Below are positions 44,496-59,301 of a stretch of DNA of 64,000 nucleotides, piece after piece (position 1 is the stretch's first letter; each line of letters starts with the position of its first letter). The stretch comes from Thermodesulfomicrobium sp. WS. GTDB taxonomy: Bacteria > Desulfobacterota > Desulfovibrionia > Desulfovibrionales > Desulfomicrobiaceae. The notes under the pieces were generated by a model, which was given only the letters and a program-made list of their open reading frames with translations, was not told where the DNA came from and ran no database searches. The stretch spans positions 124,001 to 188,000 of the forward strand of contig NZ_AP027130.1 in the NCBI RefSeq assembly GCF_027925145.1, written 5' to 3'. The translations under genes and the position numbers were made by a program.

Positions 44496-46568
44496 TTACG
44501 CCTTCTTAATGAGTTCCTCGGCCAAATTGGCCGGCACCCGGTCGTAATGATCGAACAGCATGGTATAGGTTGCACGCCCCTGCGTGCGGGAACGCAAGTC
44601 CGTGGCATAGCCGAACATGTTGCTGAGCGGCACATGCGCACGGACGATCTGCATGCCCTGACGAGGCTCCATGTTCACAATGCGACCACGACGGCCGTTG
44701 AGGTCACCAATGACATCGCCCATATAATCGTCAGGAGTCAGCACTTCCACGAACATGATGGGCTCAAGCAGTACCGGGGCCGCCTGACGGCAGGCCTCCT
44801 TCACCGCCATGGAACCAGCAATGTAAAAAGCCTGCTCCGAGGAATCCACCTCATGGTAGGAGCCATGCACCAATTCCACTTTCACATCCACCATGGGAAA
44901 TCCGGCGAGCACACCATTCTGTAAGGCATCACGGATACCTTTATCCACTGCAGGGATGTATTCCTTAGGAATAACACCGCCCACAATAGAGTTGACGAAC
45001 TCGTATCCAGCGCCCGGCTCCTGCGGAAATACCTTGATGACCACGTGCCCGTACTGTCCCCGTCCACCACTCTGTTTCGCGTATTTGAGGTCCTTCTCCG
45101 CCGGTTTGGTGATGGTCTCCCGGTACGCCACCTGCGGTTGCCCCACGTTGGCGTCCACCTTGAATTCCCGGATGAGACGGTCCACGATGATCTCCAGATG
45201 CAGCTCACCCATACCTGCGATGAGCGTCTGCCCTGTCTCTTCGTTGGTCTTCACCCGGAAGGAGGGGTCCTCTTTGGTCAGTTTCTGCAGGGCCTGGGAC
45301 AGCGAATCCCGATCCGTCTTGGTCTTGGGCTCAATGGCCACCTCGATAACCGGCTCGGGGAAGTCCATGGACTCGAGTTGCACCACGCGCTTCAAATCGC
45401 ACAAGGTCTCGCCAGTAGCGGTCAGCTTGAGTCCCACAGCCGCCACGATGTCCCCCGCAAAGGCCTCTTTGATCTCCTCGCGTTTGTTGGCGTGCATCTT
45501 GAGCAGGCGGCCAATGCGCTCCTTCTTGCCGGTATTGGCATTGAGCACCGTAGAGCCGGCTTCAAGGACACCGGAATAGATGCGCAGGAAGGTGAGGTGA
45601 CCGATAAAGGGATCTGCCATCAGCTTGAACGCCAAAGCCGCCAACGGCTCGTCATCCGAGCAGACGCACTGCACTTCCTCGCCAGTCTCGGGATCTGTAC
45701 CGGTCATGGGCGGGATATCTACTGGAGAAGGGAGAAAATCCACCACTGCGTCCAACAGCGCCTGCACGCCCTTGTTCTTAAAGGCCGAACCACACAGCAC
45801 CGGACAGATCCGCATGCCAATGGTCGCCTGGCGAATGCCTTGCAGGATCTCCTCAGTGGAGAGTTCCTCGCCACCCAGGTATTTCTCCAGCAACGACTCG
45901 TCTTCTTCGGCGATAGCCTCCATGAGCTGATGGCGCCATTCGGCCGCCTGGTCCGCCAGCTCCGCCGGGATTTCCCGCACCTCGATCTTCTGGCCCTGCG
46001 ACTCTTCGTCGTAGTAAAGCGCCACATTGCGCACCAGGTCCACCTGCCCCTGGAAGTTTTCTTCCGATCCAATGGGGAGATGGATGGGTACCGGCTTGGC
46101 TTTGAGGCGGTCGCGGATCATCCCGACCACACGGAAGAAATCCGCGCCAGAACGGTCCATTTTGTTCACAAAGGCAATGCGAGGGACCCGATACCGGTCT
46201 GCCTGGCGCCACACGGTCTCCGACTGGGGTTCCACCCCACCCACCGCGCAGAACACCGCCACCGCGCCATCGAGAACACGCAACGAGCGCTCCACTTCTA
46301 CGGTAAAATCCACATGCCCCGGGGTATCGATGATATTGATCCGATGCTCCTTCCAAAAGCACGTGGTCGCCGCAGAGGTGATCGTGATGCCACGCTCCTG
46401 CTCCTGCTCCATCCAGTCCATGGTGGCCTGGCCGTCATGGACTTCACCAATCTTGTGCGAAACACCGGTATAAAAGAGAATCCGCTCGGTAGTCGTCGTC
46501 TTGCCCGCATCAATGTGGGCCATAATACCGATGTTCCGCTGCCGTTCTATGGGGACTCGCTTGGACAC
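44496..46568 (-). CDS. fusA: Elongation factor G
   Basis: A 690-aa translocase GTPase. G1 [10 protein letters not shown], the switch region [13 protein letters not shown]3 DTPGHVDF and G4 NKMDRSG are all present. Domain IV follows, with GGRGQYGHV and [10 protein letters not shown]. It lies in the str order rpsL-rpsG-fusA-tuf, 12 bases after rpsG. Confidence 0.99.
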   Translation of the reverse strand: MSKRVPIERQRNIGIMAHIDAGKTTTTERILFYTGVSHKIGEVHDGQATMDWMEQEQERGITITSAATTCFWKEHRINIIDTPGHVDFTVEVERSLRVLDGAVAVFCAVGGVEPQSETVWRQADRYRVPRIAFVNKMDRSGADFFRVVGMIRDRLKAKPVPIHLPIGSEENFQGQVDLVRNVALYYDEESQGQKIEVREIPAELADQAAEWRHQLMEAIAEEDESLLEKYLGGEELSTEEILQGIRQATIGMRICPVLCGSAFKNKGVQALLDAVVDFLPSPVDIPPMTGTDPETGEEVQCVCSDDEPLAALAFKLMADPFIGHLTFLRIYSGVLEAGSTVLNANTGKKERIGRLLKMHANKREEIKEAFAGDIVAAVGLKLTATGETLCDLKRVVQLESMDFPEPVIEVAIEPKTKTDRDSLSQALQKLTKEDPSFRVKTNEETGQTLIAGMGELHLEIIVDRLIREFKVDANVGQPQVAYRETITKPAEKDLKYAKQSGGRGQYGHVVIKVFPQEPGAGYEFVNSIVGGVIPKEYIPAVDKGIRDALQNGVLAGFPMVDVKVELVHGSYHEVDSSEQAFYIAGSMAVKEACRQAAPVLLEPIMFVEVLTPDDYMGDVIGDLNGRRGRIVNMEPRQGMQIVRAHVPLSNMFGYATDLRSRTQGRATYTMLFDHYDRVPANLAEELIKKA

Positions 46569-46580
46569 GAAAAACCTCGT

Positions 46581-47051
46581 TTACCAACGATAATGGGCAA
46601 AAGCCTTGTTTGCTTCCGCCATGCGGTGGGTGTCTTCCCGCTTTTTCATGGCACCACCGCGCTCATGAAACGCATCCACAAATTCAGCCGTCAAACGCTG
46701 CACCATGCCTTTTTCGCCACGGGAACGCGCATATGTAATCAGCCAACGAATAGCCAATGCCTCTTGACGTGCCGGGCGCACTTCCATGGGCACCTGGTAC
46801 GTCGCACCGCCCACCCGACGGGACTTGACTTCCATCTGCGGCTTCACCTTGTCGACGATCTGCTCAAAGGCCTTGAGCGGCTCCATTTCCAAACGCCGAG
46901 CCACTTCATCCATCACGGCGTACAATATCTTTTCCGAAACGCTCTTCTTCCCATCCACCATCATCTGGTTGATGAACTTGGCGACGAGACGGCTCCCATA
47001 CTTGGGATCGGGCAACACCTCGCGCCGCGGCGCAGGACCCTTACGCGGCAT
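46581..47051 (-). CDS. rpsG: Ribosomal protein S7
   Basis: 156 aa. [20 protein letters not shown] begins it; [18 protein letters not shown] and [20 protein letters not shown] are conserved. S7 is the primary head assembly protein and in E. coli is the str operon repressor. Confidence 0.98.
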   Translation of the reverse strand: MPRKGPAPRREVLPDPKYGSRLVAKFINQMMVDGKKSVSEKILYAVMDEVARRLEMEPLKAFEQIVDKVKPQMEVKSRRVGGATYQVPMEVRPARQEALAIRWLITYARSRGEKGMVQRLTAEFVDAFHERGGAMKKREDTHRMAEANKAFAHYRW

Positions 47052-47068
47052 ACCTTATTCCCCCTCAC

Positions 47069-47440
47069 TTATTTCGGACGTTTCGCACCATACTTCGACC
47101 GGCTCTTCCGGCGATCCTGAACGCCAGCCGCATCGAGCGTACCGCGAATGATGGTGTACCGCACACCGGGCAAGTCTTTGACACGACCGCCGCGGATCAT
47201 CACCACCGAATGCTCCTGCAGATTATGGCCTTCCCCGGGGATGTACGAGGTCACCTCGATCCCGTTGGTCAGGCGGACACGGGCAACTTTCCGCAATGCC
47301 GAATTGGGCTTTTTGGGCGTAGTGGTATACACACGCACGCAAACACCCCGGCGCTGCGGACATTGCTGCAAGGCAGCACGCTTGTTGGGCTTATGCTGCT
47401 TGGCCCGCGCCTTACGCACCAATTGGTTAATTGTGGGCAT
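47069..47440 (-). CDS. rpsL: Ribosomal protein S12
   Basis: 123 aa. [15 protein letters not shown] is the standard start (ATG 47440; the longer frame reaches past the promoter). [18 protein letters not shown] and [11 protein letters not shown] carry the lysines associated with streptomycin binding, with no resistance change that I can see. First gene of the str operon. Confidence 0.98.
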   Translation of the reverse strand: MPTINQLVRKARAKQHKPNKRAALQQCPQRRGVCVRVYTTTPKKPNSALRKVARVRLTNGIEVTSYIPGEGHNLQEHSVVMIRGGRVKDLPGVRYTIIRGTLDAAGVQDRRKSRSKYGAKRPK

Positions 47441-47476
47441 GGCTCTCTCCCTTGAGTGAACTTTTCGAGAAGGGGT

Positions 47477-47506
47477 AGCATATTCATGCCCCCCGTCCCT
47501 TGTCAA
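47477..47506 (-). promoter_or_regulatory. Candidate promoter of the str (rpsL) operon
   Basis: A perfect -35 hexamer TTGACA (47501-47506) and TATGCT (47477-47482) are separated by 18 bases. It lies in the 89-base gap between rpoC and rpsL, about 37 bases before the rpsL ATG. This suggests rpsL onward can be transcribed independently of rpoBC. Confidence 0.6.
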
Positions 47507-47529
47507 CAACTAGTCCCTGGCCCTGGCAC

Positions 47530-50500
47530 TCATTCATCCACCAGGTACGGGTCCTTTTCCAACTCTTCCAAAAACTTATCCGGGCTCTCCGGTTGCTCCG
47601 GCACCACGATGTCGCTGTGGACGTAGGCTCGGAAGCCCGAACCGGCATTGACCAAACGTCCCACAATGACATTTTCCTTGAGGCCGTAGAGATAGTCCTT
47701 CTTGGCCAAAAGCGCCGCCTCGGTGAGCACCTTGGTGGTTTCCTGGAACGACGCCGCCGAAATGAAGGACTCCGTGGTCAACGACGCCTGGGTAATCCCC
47801 AACACCAACGGCTCGGCCGTGGCGGGACGCTGCCCGGAAGCCATGACCTTGGCGTTGGTCCGGAAAAACCGGTTCTTGTCCACCTGCTCGCCCATGAGGA
47901 AGCCAGTGTCTCCGGGTTCGAGCACCGTGACCTTGCGCAGCATCTGGCGGACGATCAGTTCGATGTGCTTATCGTTGATGTATACGCCCTGGAATCGATA
48001 TACGTCCTGAACGCCGTCCACCAGGTAGGCGGCCAGGTACTTCTCGCCTTTGATGCGCAGAAGGTCGTGGAGATCCGGGTGCCCTTCGGTGAGCGGCTCG
48101 CCGCATTCCACGAAGTCGCCCTCGGCCACGGTGATGTGCTTACCCTTGGGGATGAGATACACCCGGGGCTCGCCCACCTCGGGCTCCACGATGATCTTCC
48201 GCTTGCCCTTGGAGTCCGGCCCAAAGCTCACCACGCCGTCGATCTCGGTGATGACCGCCTGATCCTTGGGCTTGCGCACTTCGAAGAGCTCGGCCACCCG
48301 CGGCAAACCACCCACGATGTCCTTGGTCTTGGAGGTTTCGCGCGGTTTGCGGGCGAGCACATCGCCCGGCCGCACCGCGTCGCCGTCGCGCACCATGAGA
48401 ATGGCACCCACCGGCAAGGTGTACACCGCCTCGGTGCCGCTGTCGGGCCGCAGCTTGGTCGCGCCGTGGGCATCGCAGACCGAGATACGGGGACGATAGT
48501 TGGAGGAGCGGAACTCCATGATGGTCAGCGTCGTCTTGCCCGTGGTCTCGTCGATCTTTTCCTGCACCGTACGACCTTCCACGATGTCATGGAAGCTGAC
48601 CACGCCGTCCACATCCGCCAGGAAGGGTTCGTTGAAGGGATCCCACTCGGCGAGCACGTCCCCCTTCTTCACCTCGGCGCCGGCCTCCACAAAGAGCTTG
48701 GCGCCCGACGGCAAGGGATACTTCTCCCGCTCCACGCCCGTGTCATCCACGATGCGCAATTGGCCACTTTTGCCGAGCACCAAGCGCTCGCCCCGGTCAT
48801 TGACCACGGTGCGCACCCGCGACAGGACAACACGGCCCTTGTTGATGGCCACATAGCGGTTCTGCTCCACTTCCTTGTGAGCCGTGCCACCGATGTGGAA
48901 GGTCCGCATGGTGAGCTGTGTCCCCGGCTCACCGATGGACTGGGCGGCGATGATGCCCACGGCCTCGCCCACGTTGACCAAATGTCCGCGGGCCAGATCA
49001 CGGCCATAGCACAGGGCGCACACGCCGTGACGGGCCTTACAGGTCAAGGCCGAACGAATGGTGATGGCCGCCACGCCGCGCCGCTCGATCTCGGCCACGA
49101 GGTCCTCGGTAATGAGCTCGTTGGCCTTGATGAAGATCTCACCGGTTTCAGGGTCCGCCACATCGTACATGGCCACGCGGCCCAAGACCCGCTCGCTCAA
49201 GCGCACCGTGATCTCGCCGCCCTTGCTCACGTGGGTGAGCTCAATACCATCCACGGTCTTGCAGTCATACTCGCTGACGATGACGTCCTGTACCACGTCC
49301 ACCAAGCGACGCGTCAAATATCCGGAGTTGGCGGTTTTGAGCGCCGTGTCCGCCAACCCCTTGCGTGCACCATGGGTGGAGGTGAAGTACTGGAGCACCG
49401 TGAGCCCTTCGCGGAAACAGCTCGTAATCGACGTTTCGATGATCTCGCCCGAAGGCTTGGCCATGAGGCCGCGCATGCCCGCCAACTGACGGATCTGGTC
49501 CTGATTACCACGAGCACCGGAGTTGGCCATCATGAACACCGAGTTGAAGCTGTGGCATTTCTCGGTCTTCCCGGTCTTGGGATCCGTGAGTTCCTCGTAC
49601 TTGAGGACGCGCATCAGCTCTTCCGTGACCTCGGTGGTCGCCTTACTCCAGACGTCCACCACCTTGTTGTACTTTTCCGTACGCGTGATGATGCCGTCAC
49701 GGTACTGCTGCTCGATGTCCGCCACTTCGGCATACGAACGGGCCAGGATCTCCTCCTTCTTGGCCGGGATGGTGAGGTCCTTGACGCACACCGTAAAGCC
49801 GGCGCGCGTGGAGTATTCGTAGCCCAGGTCCTTGAGTTTGTCGCACAAAAGCACCGTGGCCTTGGTGCCAGCCAGGCGGTAGGCCTCGCCCACCAGACGG
49901 CCGATGGCTTTTTTGCTCAGCTCCCGATTATAGACGTCGAAAGGCACCTGCGGCGGCACGATCTCGCGCACCAGGATGCGGCCCGGTGTCGTAGGCACCA
50001 ATTGGCCGTCGATGCGGACCTTGATGCGGGAATGCAGATCCAAGTGGCCGGCATCCAGGGCGCAGATGACTTCGCCGGGATCGGCGAAGACCATGCCTTC
50101 ACCCTTCCCAAAGGGGCGCTCCACGGTCAAAAAGTACAGCCCAAGCACGATATCCTGGGAGGGAACGATAATGGGCGAACCGTTGGCCGGCGACAGGATG
50201 TTGTTGGAGCTCATCATGAGCACGCGGCACTCGATCTGCGCCTCGATGGACAGTGGCACGTGCACCGCCATCTGGTCACCGTCGAAGTCGGCGTTGAAGG
50301 CCGTGCACACGAGCGGATGCAGCCGGATGGCCTTGCCTTCCACCAACAGGGGCTCAAAGGCCTGAATACCCAAGCGATGCAAGGTAGGAGCGCGGTTGAG
50401 CAGGATCGGATATTCGCGCACCACTTCCTCGAGCACGTCCCACACCGCCACATCTTCGCGCTCCACCATCTTTTTCGCGCTCTTGATGGTGCTCGCAATA

Positions 50501-51684
50501 CCGCGCTCTTCCAGCTTGGCGTACACAAACGGCTTGAAAAGCTCCAAGGCCATTTTCTTGGGAAGACCACATTGGTGGAGCTTCAAGGACGGCCCCACCA
50601 CGATCACGGAACGGCCCGAGTAGTCCACCCGCTTGCCCAAGAGGTTCTGACGGAAACGCCCCTGCTTGCCCTTGATCATATCCGACAAGGACTTGAGAGG
50701 ACGACCATTGGTGCCCGTAATGGCCCGGCCGCGGCGGCCGTTGTCGAACAAGGCGTCCACCGACTCCTGGAGCATGCGCTTTTCGTTGCGGATAATGATA
50801 TCCGGGGCGCCGAGTTCCAAGAGACGCTTCAGACGGTTGTTGCGGTTGATGACCCGACGATAGAGGTCGTTCAGGTCCGAAGTGGCGAACCGGCCACCAT
50901 CCAAAGGCACCAAAGGCCGGAGCTCCGGCGGAATGACCGGGATGACGTCGAGGATCATCCACTCAGGCTTATTGCCAGACTCGAGAAAGGCCTCAATGAT
51001 CTTGAGCCGCTTGGCGATCTTTTTCTTCTTGGTTACCGAGCGGGTGGTTTGCGACTCCTCGCGCAGTTGCACCCGCAATGTGGGCAGATCAAGCTCTTGC
51101 AACAGCAGCTTGATGGACTCTGCGCCCATGCCCACCTTGATGGCGTCTTCCCCGTAATGATCCAAGATCTGGAAATACTGCTCTTCGGAGATGACCTGTT
51201 TTTTCTGCAGTGTCGTCTCTCCGGGATCCAAGATAATATACGAATCGAAATAGAGCACCTTCTCCAGATCGGCCATGGTCATGTCGAGCAATGTTCCGAT
51301 CTTGGAGGGAAGCGACTTGAGGAACCAGATGTGCGCCACAGGGGCCGCAAGCTCGATATGCCCCATGCGCTCACGGCGAACCTTGGAAGCGATGACTTCC
51401 ACGCCGCACTTTTCGCACACGATACCCCGATGCTTCATGCGCTTATATTTGCCGCAATTACACTCGTAATCCTTTACCGGTCCGAAAATCTTGGCACAGA
51501 AAAGGCCATCTCGCTCCGGCTTAAAGGTTCTATAGTTGATGGTCTCCGGCTTTTTCACCTCGCCATACGACCATTCACGGATCTTTTCTGGGGAGGCGAG
51601 ACTGATGCCGATGGCCTTCAGATTCTGGCTATTGAACAGCGTAGTGGCACTGCCACGCTGGGTAAAAAGGTCATCTAGGGTCAT
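47530..51684 (-). CDS. rpoC: RNA polymerase beta' subunit
   Basis: 1384 aa. The amino zinc finger has [20 protein letters not shown]; the catalytic magnesium loop is [12 protein letters not shown]. The second zinc site includes [16 protein letters not shown]. The ATG at 51684 follows GAGGA. It follows rpoB by 47 bases; no terminator was seen after it. Confidence 0.99.
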   Translation of the reverse strand: MTLDDLFTQRGSATTLFNSQNLKAIGISLASPEKIREWSYGEVKKPETINYRTFKPERDGLFCAKIFGPVKDYECNCGKYKRMKHRGIVCEKCGVEVIASKVRRERMGHIELAAPVAHIWFLKSLPSKIGTLLDMTMADLEKVLYFDSYIILDPGETTLQKKQVISEEQYFQILDHYGEDAIKVGMGAESIKLLLQELDLPTLRVQLREESQTTRSVTKKKKIAKRLKIIEAFLESGNKPEWMILDVIPVIPPELRPLVPLDGGRFATSDLNDLYRRVINRNNRLKRLLELGAPDIIIRNEKRMLQESVDALFDNGRRGRAITGTNGRPLKSLSDMIKGKQGRFRQNLLGKRVDYSGRSVIVVGPSLKLHQCGLPKKMALELFKPFVYAKLEERGIASTIKSAKKMVEREDVAVWDVLEEVVREYPILLNRAPTLHRLGIQAFEPLLVEGKAIRLHPLVCTAFNADFDGDQMAVHVPLSIEAQIECRVLMMSSNNILSPANGSPIIVPSQDIVLGLYFLTVERPFGKGEGMVFADPGEVICALDAGHLDLHSRIKVRIDGQLVPTTPGRILVREIVPPQVPFDVYNRELSKKAIGRLVGEAYRLAGTKATVLLCDKLKDLGYEYSTRAGFTVCVKDLTIPAKKEEILARSYAEVADIEQQYRDGIITRTEKYNKVVDVWSKATTEVTEELMRVLKYEELTDPKTGKTEKCHSFNSVFMMANSGARGNQDQIRQLAGMRGLMAKPSGEIIETSITSCFREGLTVLQYFTSTHGARKGLADTALKTANSGYLTRRLVDVVQDVIVSEYDCKTVDGIELTHVSKGGEITVRLSERVLGRVAMYDVADPETGEIFIKANELITEDLVAEIERRGVAAITIRSALTCKARHGVCALCYGRDLARGHLVNVGEAVGIIAAQSIGEPGTQLTMRTFHIGGTAHKEVEQNRYVAINKGRVVLSRVRTVVNDRGERLVLGKSGQLRIVDDTGVEREKYPLPSGAKLFVEAGAEVKKGDVLAEWDPFNEPFLADVDGVVSFHDIVEGRTVQEKIDETTGKTTLTIMEFRSSNYRPRISVCDAHGATKLRPDSGTEAVYTLPVGAILMVRDGDAVRPGDVLARKPRETSKTKDIVGGLPRVAELFEVRKPKDQAVITEIDGVVSFGPDSKGKRKIIVEPEVGEPRVYLIPKGKHITVAEGDFVECGEPLTEGHPDLHDLLRIKGEKYLAAYLVDGVQDVYRFQGVYINDKHIELIVRQMLRKVTVLEPGDTGFLMGEQVDKNRFFRTNAKVMASGQRPATAEPLVLGITQASLTTESFISAASFQETTKVLTEAALLAKKDYLYGLKENVIVGRLVNAGSGFRAYVHSDIVVPEQPESPDKFLEELEKDPYLVDE

Positions 51685-51731
51685 ACTGCAATCCTCGCGG
51701 GTTGGCCGTTATATATCCTGAAAGAGCCATC

Positions 51732-55838
<4,107 letters not shown>

Positions 55839-55913
55839 CGTTTCCCCTCGGAAAAGATGTTGCTGGGCAGGCAAGAGCTGAGCGGTCTTGAGGACAAGGC
55901 CCTTCGGGTAGGG

Positions 55914-55968
55914 AAAAAATCAAAAAAAGGCGTAAAGAGTGTAAGAGTCGCCCCTTACACTCTTTACG
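55914..55968 (-). terminator. rplL-rpoB attenuator / intrinsic terminator
   Basis: A perfect 15-bp stem (CGTAAAGAGTGTAAG and its complement, loop of 8) starts 28 bases after the rplL stop. It is followed by two T-runs on the minus strand (seven, then six T). It resembles the partial terminator known between rplL and rpoB in E. coli, which lowers polymerase relative to L7/L12. Confidence 0.88.
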
Positions 55969-55995
55969 GAAAGCGAATGTGCGAAGGACAAAAGC

Positions 55996-56382
55996 TTACT
56001 TAACTTCAACTTGCGCGCCGGCCTCTTCCAACTGCTTCTTGGCATCCGCGGCGGCGTCCTTGGAGACAGCCTCGAGAATCACCGAGGGGGTCTCGTCCAC
56101 TTTGGCCTTGGCCTCTTTCAGACCCAGATTGGTGAGTGCGCGCACCACCTTGATGACACCGATCTTGTTGGCGCCGGCATCCTTGAGCACCACGTCAAAT
56201 TCGGTCTTCTCTTCCACCGGGGCAGCCTCAGCCCCAGCCACCGGAGCCATGGCCACTGCAGCCACCGGGGCAGCAGCAGAGACACCGAACTTTTCTTCCA
56301 ATTCCTTGATGAACTCCGCGAGTTCGAGCACGGTCATGTTGGCAATGAACTCGACGACCTGTTCTTTGGTAATACCGGACAT
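55996..56382 (-). CDS. rplL: Ribosomal protein L7/L12
   Basis: 128 aa. The amino dimer domain ([19 protein letters not shown]) is joined by an Ala/Val/Pro hinge to the carboxyl domain ([20 protein letters not shown]), which recruits GTPase factors. It follows rplJ by 30 bases. Confidence 0.98.
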   Translation of the reverse strand: MSGITKEQVVEFIANMTVLELAEFIKELEEKFGVSAAAPVAAVAMAPVAGAEAAPVEEKTEFDVVLKDAGANKIGVIKVVRALTNLGLKEAKAKVDETPSVILEAVSKDAAADAKKQLEEAGAQVEVK

Positions 56383-56412
56383 TGTTTCCTCCTCAAAAGT
56401 ACACGGATTGGC

Positions 56413-56934
56413 TCATTCTTGTTCTTTCTTTTCCTTCAGGGCGCTCAAGACATTGAGCATGCCCCGCAGGACGTTGGCAAAGAGGCATACGAAGTTCTGC
56501 GGCACGGCGTTCATGGTGCCCAGGACCTGCGCCAGCAGCTGTTCGCGGCTCGGCAGGTCGGAAAGGGCCTTTACCGCCGCCTCGTCGAGCAACTTGCCGT
56601 TGAGGCTCGCGCAACGCACCGAAAACTTATCGTTCTTCTTTGCAAACTCCACCACAACTTTGGCAGCGACCACGGGATCGTCGTAGCCAAAAGCCACTGC
56701 ACAGCTGTACTTCAGCTTCTCTCCCAGCACATTGTGCGGGGTCTGGCTGAACGCAAGCCGCGCCAAGGTGTTTTTGACCACCTGGTAGTCGCAGCCGGCC
56801 TCATGGAGCTTCGCCCGCAGCGGAGTCAGTTGGGCCACGGAGAGACCTTGAAAATCGGTCACAATGGCCACCTGCGCCCGCTCGGCACGGTCCTTCAGGC
56901 CTTCAATGATCTTGCCTTTTTCTGCCCTATCCAC
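56413..56934 (-). CDS. rplJ: Ribosomal protein L10
   Basis: 173 aa. AIVTDFQGLSVAQLTPLRAKL is typical; the carboxyl helix that carries L7/L12 dimers ends the protein (MLNVLSALKEKKEQE). The start is GTG at 56934. L10 regulates its own mRNA through the leader upstream. Confidence 0.97.
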   Translation of the reverse strand: MDRAEKGKIIEGLKDRAERAQVAIVTDFQGLSVAQLTPLRAKLHEAGCDYQVVKNTLARLAFSQTPHNVLGEKLKYSCAVAFGYDDPVVAAKVVVEFAKKNDKFSVRCASLNGKLLDEAAVKALSDLPSREQLLAQVLGTMNAVPQNFVCLFANVLRGMLNVLSALKEKKEQE

Positions 56935-57040
56935 ACGTCACCTCTTGCTTACGCTTCAGGCAGAATGAGCCGCGAGTCTCCGCAGGATATTAAGGTTGCC
57001 CGCCTGCTCTCTCGGACTCATCTTCCTTGCTTATGGGGAA
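56935..57040 (-). promoter_or_regulatory. Ribosomal protein L10 leader (autoregulatory mRNA element)
   Basis: In the rplA-rplJ gap the RNA can fold with GAGUC (57015-57019) paired to GACUC (56974-56978) and an inner GCAGG (57003-57007) paired to CCUGC (56982-56986). Purine-rich asymmetric bulges (CGAGAGA and GGA) lie between them and a loop contains UUAAUAU. This matches the conserved L10-leader layout bound by L10(L12)4. Confidence 0.75.
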
Positions 57041-57042
57041 CA

Positions 57043-57744
57043 CTATTCAGCCCGGCGCAGGCTCGCCACGTCCACCTTGATGCCCGGCCCCATGGTCGAG
57101 GACACCGAAATGGCCTTGAGGTATGTCCCCTTGGCCGAGGCAGGTTTAAGCTTGACCAGGGCATCCACCAACACCCGCATATTGCCCAAAAGCTTCTCCA
57201 CACCAAAGGAAACCTTGCCGATGGGGGCATGCACCACGCCGGCCTTGTCCACGCGGAATTCCACCTTACCGGCCAACAGTTCCTTGATGGCATTCTCCAA
57301 GTCAAAGGTCACGGTGCCCGTCTTGGCGTTGGGCATGAGGCCGCGCGGGCCAAGAATCTTCCCGATCTTGCCCACAACCCCCATCATGTCCGGAGTCGCC
57401 ACGGCCTTGTCGAATTCCAACCAGCCGCCGCGAATCTTTTCCACCAGGTCATCGCCGCCCGCCTCGATGGCGCCAGCTGCGCGCGCCTTCTCTTCATTTT
57501 CTCCCTTACAGAAGGCGACCACGCGCACCGTCTTGCCCAAACCATGAGGCAAAGAGACGGCACCACGCACCATCTGATCGGAATACTTGGGGTTCACCCC
57601 CAAATTCACGGCGACATCCACAGTCTCGTCGAACTTGGCGAAGGCACGCTCCAGGACGAGACCCAAGGCATCAGAAGCCTCATAGGCCTTGAGGCGATCA
57701 ATACCCTCATAGGCCTGACGCACTTTTTTTCCATGCTTCGGCAT
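57043..57744 (-). CDS. rplA: Ribosomal protein L1
   Basis: 233 aa. [21 protein letters not shown] starts it; [20 protein letters not shown] is the L1 signature. L1 forms the mobile stalk at the E site and represses rplKA in other bacteria. The ATG at 57744 avoids a long overlap with rplK. Confidence 0.98.
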   Translation of the reverse strand: MPKHGKKVRQAYEGIDRLKAYEASDALGLVLERAFAKFDETVDVAVNLGVNPKYSDQMVRGAVSLPHGLGKTVRVVAFCKGENEEKARAAGAIEAGGDDLVEKIRGGWLEFDKAVATPDMMGVVGKIGKILGPRGLMPNAKTGTVTFDLENAIKELLAGKVEFRVDKAGVVHAPIGKVSFGVEKLLGNMRVLVDALVKLKPASAKGTYLKAISVSSTMGPGIKVDVASLRRAE

Positions 57745-57757
57745 ATCTCGTCCTCTC

Positions 57758-58180
57758 CTACTGCACTTCGATTCCCATGCTCTTGGCCGTTCCCAAAATG
57801 GTCCGGCACGCGGCCTCCAAGTCATACGCCGAAAGATCGGGCATCTTGAGCTTGGCGATCTCCTCAATCTGACTCATGGTCACCGTGCCCACCTTCTTCT
57901 TGTTGGGCTCACCGGAACCTTTCTCCACCTTGGCGGCCTTCATGAGCAGCACCGCCGCCGGCGGCGTCTTGGTCACAAAGGTAAAAGACCGGTCCTGGTA
58001 AATGGTGATCTCTACGGGGATGATCATCCCCTTCTGGTTCTGCGTCTTGGCGTTATAAGCCTTGCAGAACTCCATGATGTTGACGCCGTGTTGACCCAAC
58101 GCCGGACCGACTGGCGGCGACGGGTTCGCGGCTCCCGCGGGAAGCTGTAGCTTAACAATCGCGGTGACTTTCTTGGCCAT
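57758..58180 (-). CDS. rplK: Ribosomal protein L11
   Basis: 140 aa. [20 protein letters not shown] and [20 protein letters not shown] are the thiostrepton-region signatures. It is part of the GTPase-associated centre with 23S rRNA. It follows nusG by 24 bases. Confidence 0.98.
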   Translation of the reverse strand: MAKKVTAIVKLQLPAGAANPSPPVGPALGQHGVNIMEFCKAYNAKTQNQKGMIIPVEITIYQDRSFTFVTKTPPAAVLLMKAAKVEKGSGEPNKKKVGTVTMSQIEEIAKLKMPDLSAYDLEAACRTILGTAKSMGIEVQ

Positions 58181-58204
58181 ACGCTTTCTCCCTATTTCCC
58201 AGTA

Positions 58205-58756
58205 TTACCCCTTGCTGACCTGAATAAAATCCAGCTCCACCGGGGTTTGCCTGCCAAAAATAGAAACGGAAACGCGAAGTTTCCCCTTGTCGTAATTCAC
58301 TTCTTCCACCACGCCATTGAAATTGGCAAACGGCCCGTCAATAACGCGCACATCATCGCCGCGCTCAAAATGAAATTTCGGACGTGGCTGCTCCTGCCGA
58401 GATTCCATGGTGGCCAGAATACGTTCCGCTTCGCGATCCGTAAGGGGCGTCGGACGGCTTTTACCGCCCACAAAACCCGTCACGCGAGGAATACTCTGGA
58501 TCATATGCCACGACTCGTCATTGAAGACCATCTTCACCATGACGTAGCCAGGATAGAATTTCCGCGTGGAGGTACGCTTCTGTCCCTTCACCAACTCCAC
58601 GACCCTCTCGGTGGGGACCACCACCTCTTCCACCAGGCCTTTGGCCGCCCCGGTGCGGATCATCTCTTTGATGGTCTGCTCCACCCGCTGCTCATACCCG
58701 GAATAGGTATGAACGATGTACCACCGCGCCTTCGGTTTCTCCGTTGTGTGTTCCAT
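58205..58756 (-). CDS. nusG: Transcription termination/antitermination factor NusG
   Basis: 183 aa from ATG 58756. The NGN domain has ARWYIVHTYSGYEQRVEQTI; the carboxyl KOW domain has GDDVRVIDGPFANFNGVVEE. It binds polymerase and either Rho or ribosomal S10. An ATG three codons upstream sits too close to the GAGG site. Confidence 0.96.
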   Translation of the reverse strand: MEHTTEKPKARWYIVHTYSGYEQRVEQTIKEMIRTGAAKGLVEEVVVPTERVVELVKGQKRTSTRKFYPGYVMVKMVFNDESWHMIQSIPRVTGFVGGKSRPTPLTDREAERILATMESRQEQPRPKFHFERGDDVRVIDGPFANFNGVVEEVNYDKGKLRVSVSIFGRQTPVELDFIQVSKG

Positions 58757-58769
58757 GATGCCCATATCC

Positions 58770-59003
58770 TCACGACAGCAGGGCCTGCATGAGCTTGGCC
58801 AGGATAAAATCCACCAAACCCAAAAATACGGCCACCACCGTCACCAAGACCACCACCGCAACACTCGTGGCCACGGTTTCCTGCCGGGAAGGGAAGACGA
58901 CCTTCTTCAGCTCGACACGTGCCTGCTCAAAGTAGTGCTTCAGGGCCTCGATGCGTTGGGTTCCCGCGGACGCCTCGACTTTTTCTTCGGGATGTTTTTT
59001 CAT
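58770..59003 (-). CDS. secE: Preprotein translocase subunit SecE
   Basis: 77 aa: an amphipathic amino segment with the KKVVFPSRQET motif, then one membrane helix (VAVVVLVTVVAVFLGLVDFI), the short single-helix SecE type. It precedes nusG by 13 bases and partners SecY encoded in the spc operon. Confidence 0.96.
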   Translation of the reverse strand: MKKHPEEKVEASAGTQRIEALKHYFEQARVELKKVVFPSRQETVATSVAVVVLVTVVAVFLGLVDFILAKLMQALLS

Positions 59004-59031
59004 TGGGGTCGTCGTGAAGAGAAAAAGATGG

Positions 59032-59104
59032 CAGGCCAGGAGGGATTCGAACCCCCAGCCCTCGGATTTGGAATCCGATGCTCTACCGTTAGAGCTACTG
59101 GCCT
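59032..59104 (-). tRNA. tRNA-Trp (anticodon CCA)
   Basis: The acceptor AGGCCAG pairs with CTGGCCT, discriminator G. The D arm is GCTCTAACGGTAGAGC, the anticodon stem-loop CGGATTCCAAATCCG (CCA) and the T arm GGGGGTTCGAATCCCTC. The 3' CCA is not encoded. It lies between rpmG and secE, the common place in proteobacteria. Confidence 0.97.
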
Positions 59105-59148
59105 GCAGTATTCAGGGAAAGGGGAGCGCATACACTCCCCTTCCATTC

Positions 59149-59298
59149 CTATTTCGTCTCGCGATGCACGGTGTGCCGGCGATCGAAGGGGCAATACTTC
59201 TTGAGCTCCAGCTTCGCCGTGGTGTTCTTCTTGTTCTTTTCCGTCGAATAATTCTTCCGCTTGCATTCAGTGCAGGCGAGATGGATCTGGATGCGCAT
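59149..59298 (-). CDS. rpmG: Ribosomal protein L33
   Basis: A 49-aa protein: [20 protein letters not shown], ending [17 protein letters not shown]. The first CxxC is present, but the second pair is CPFD rather than CxxC, leaving one Cys with a nearby His. It lies 3 bases after the tuf2 stop side and ahead of tRNA-Trp. Confidence 0.96.
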   Translation of the reverse strand: MRIQIHLACTECKRKNYSTEKNKKNTTAKLELKKYCPFDRRHTVHRETK

Positions 59299-59301
59299 GA
59301 C

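Noticed and set aside
47500-51678. A 1392-codon open frame on the plus strand opposite rpoC
   Set aside because: It is the antisense shadow of rpoC in GC-rich DNA; the predicted protein is His/Gln/Leu-rich low-information sequence, and the rpoC motifs are unambiguous on the other strand. The same applies to long plus-strand frames opposite rpoB, tuf, fusA and fliM.
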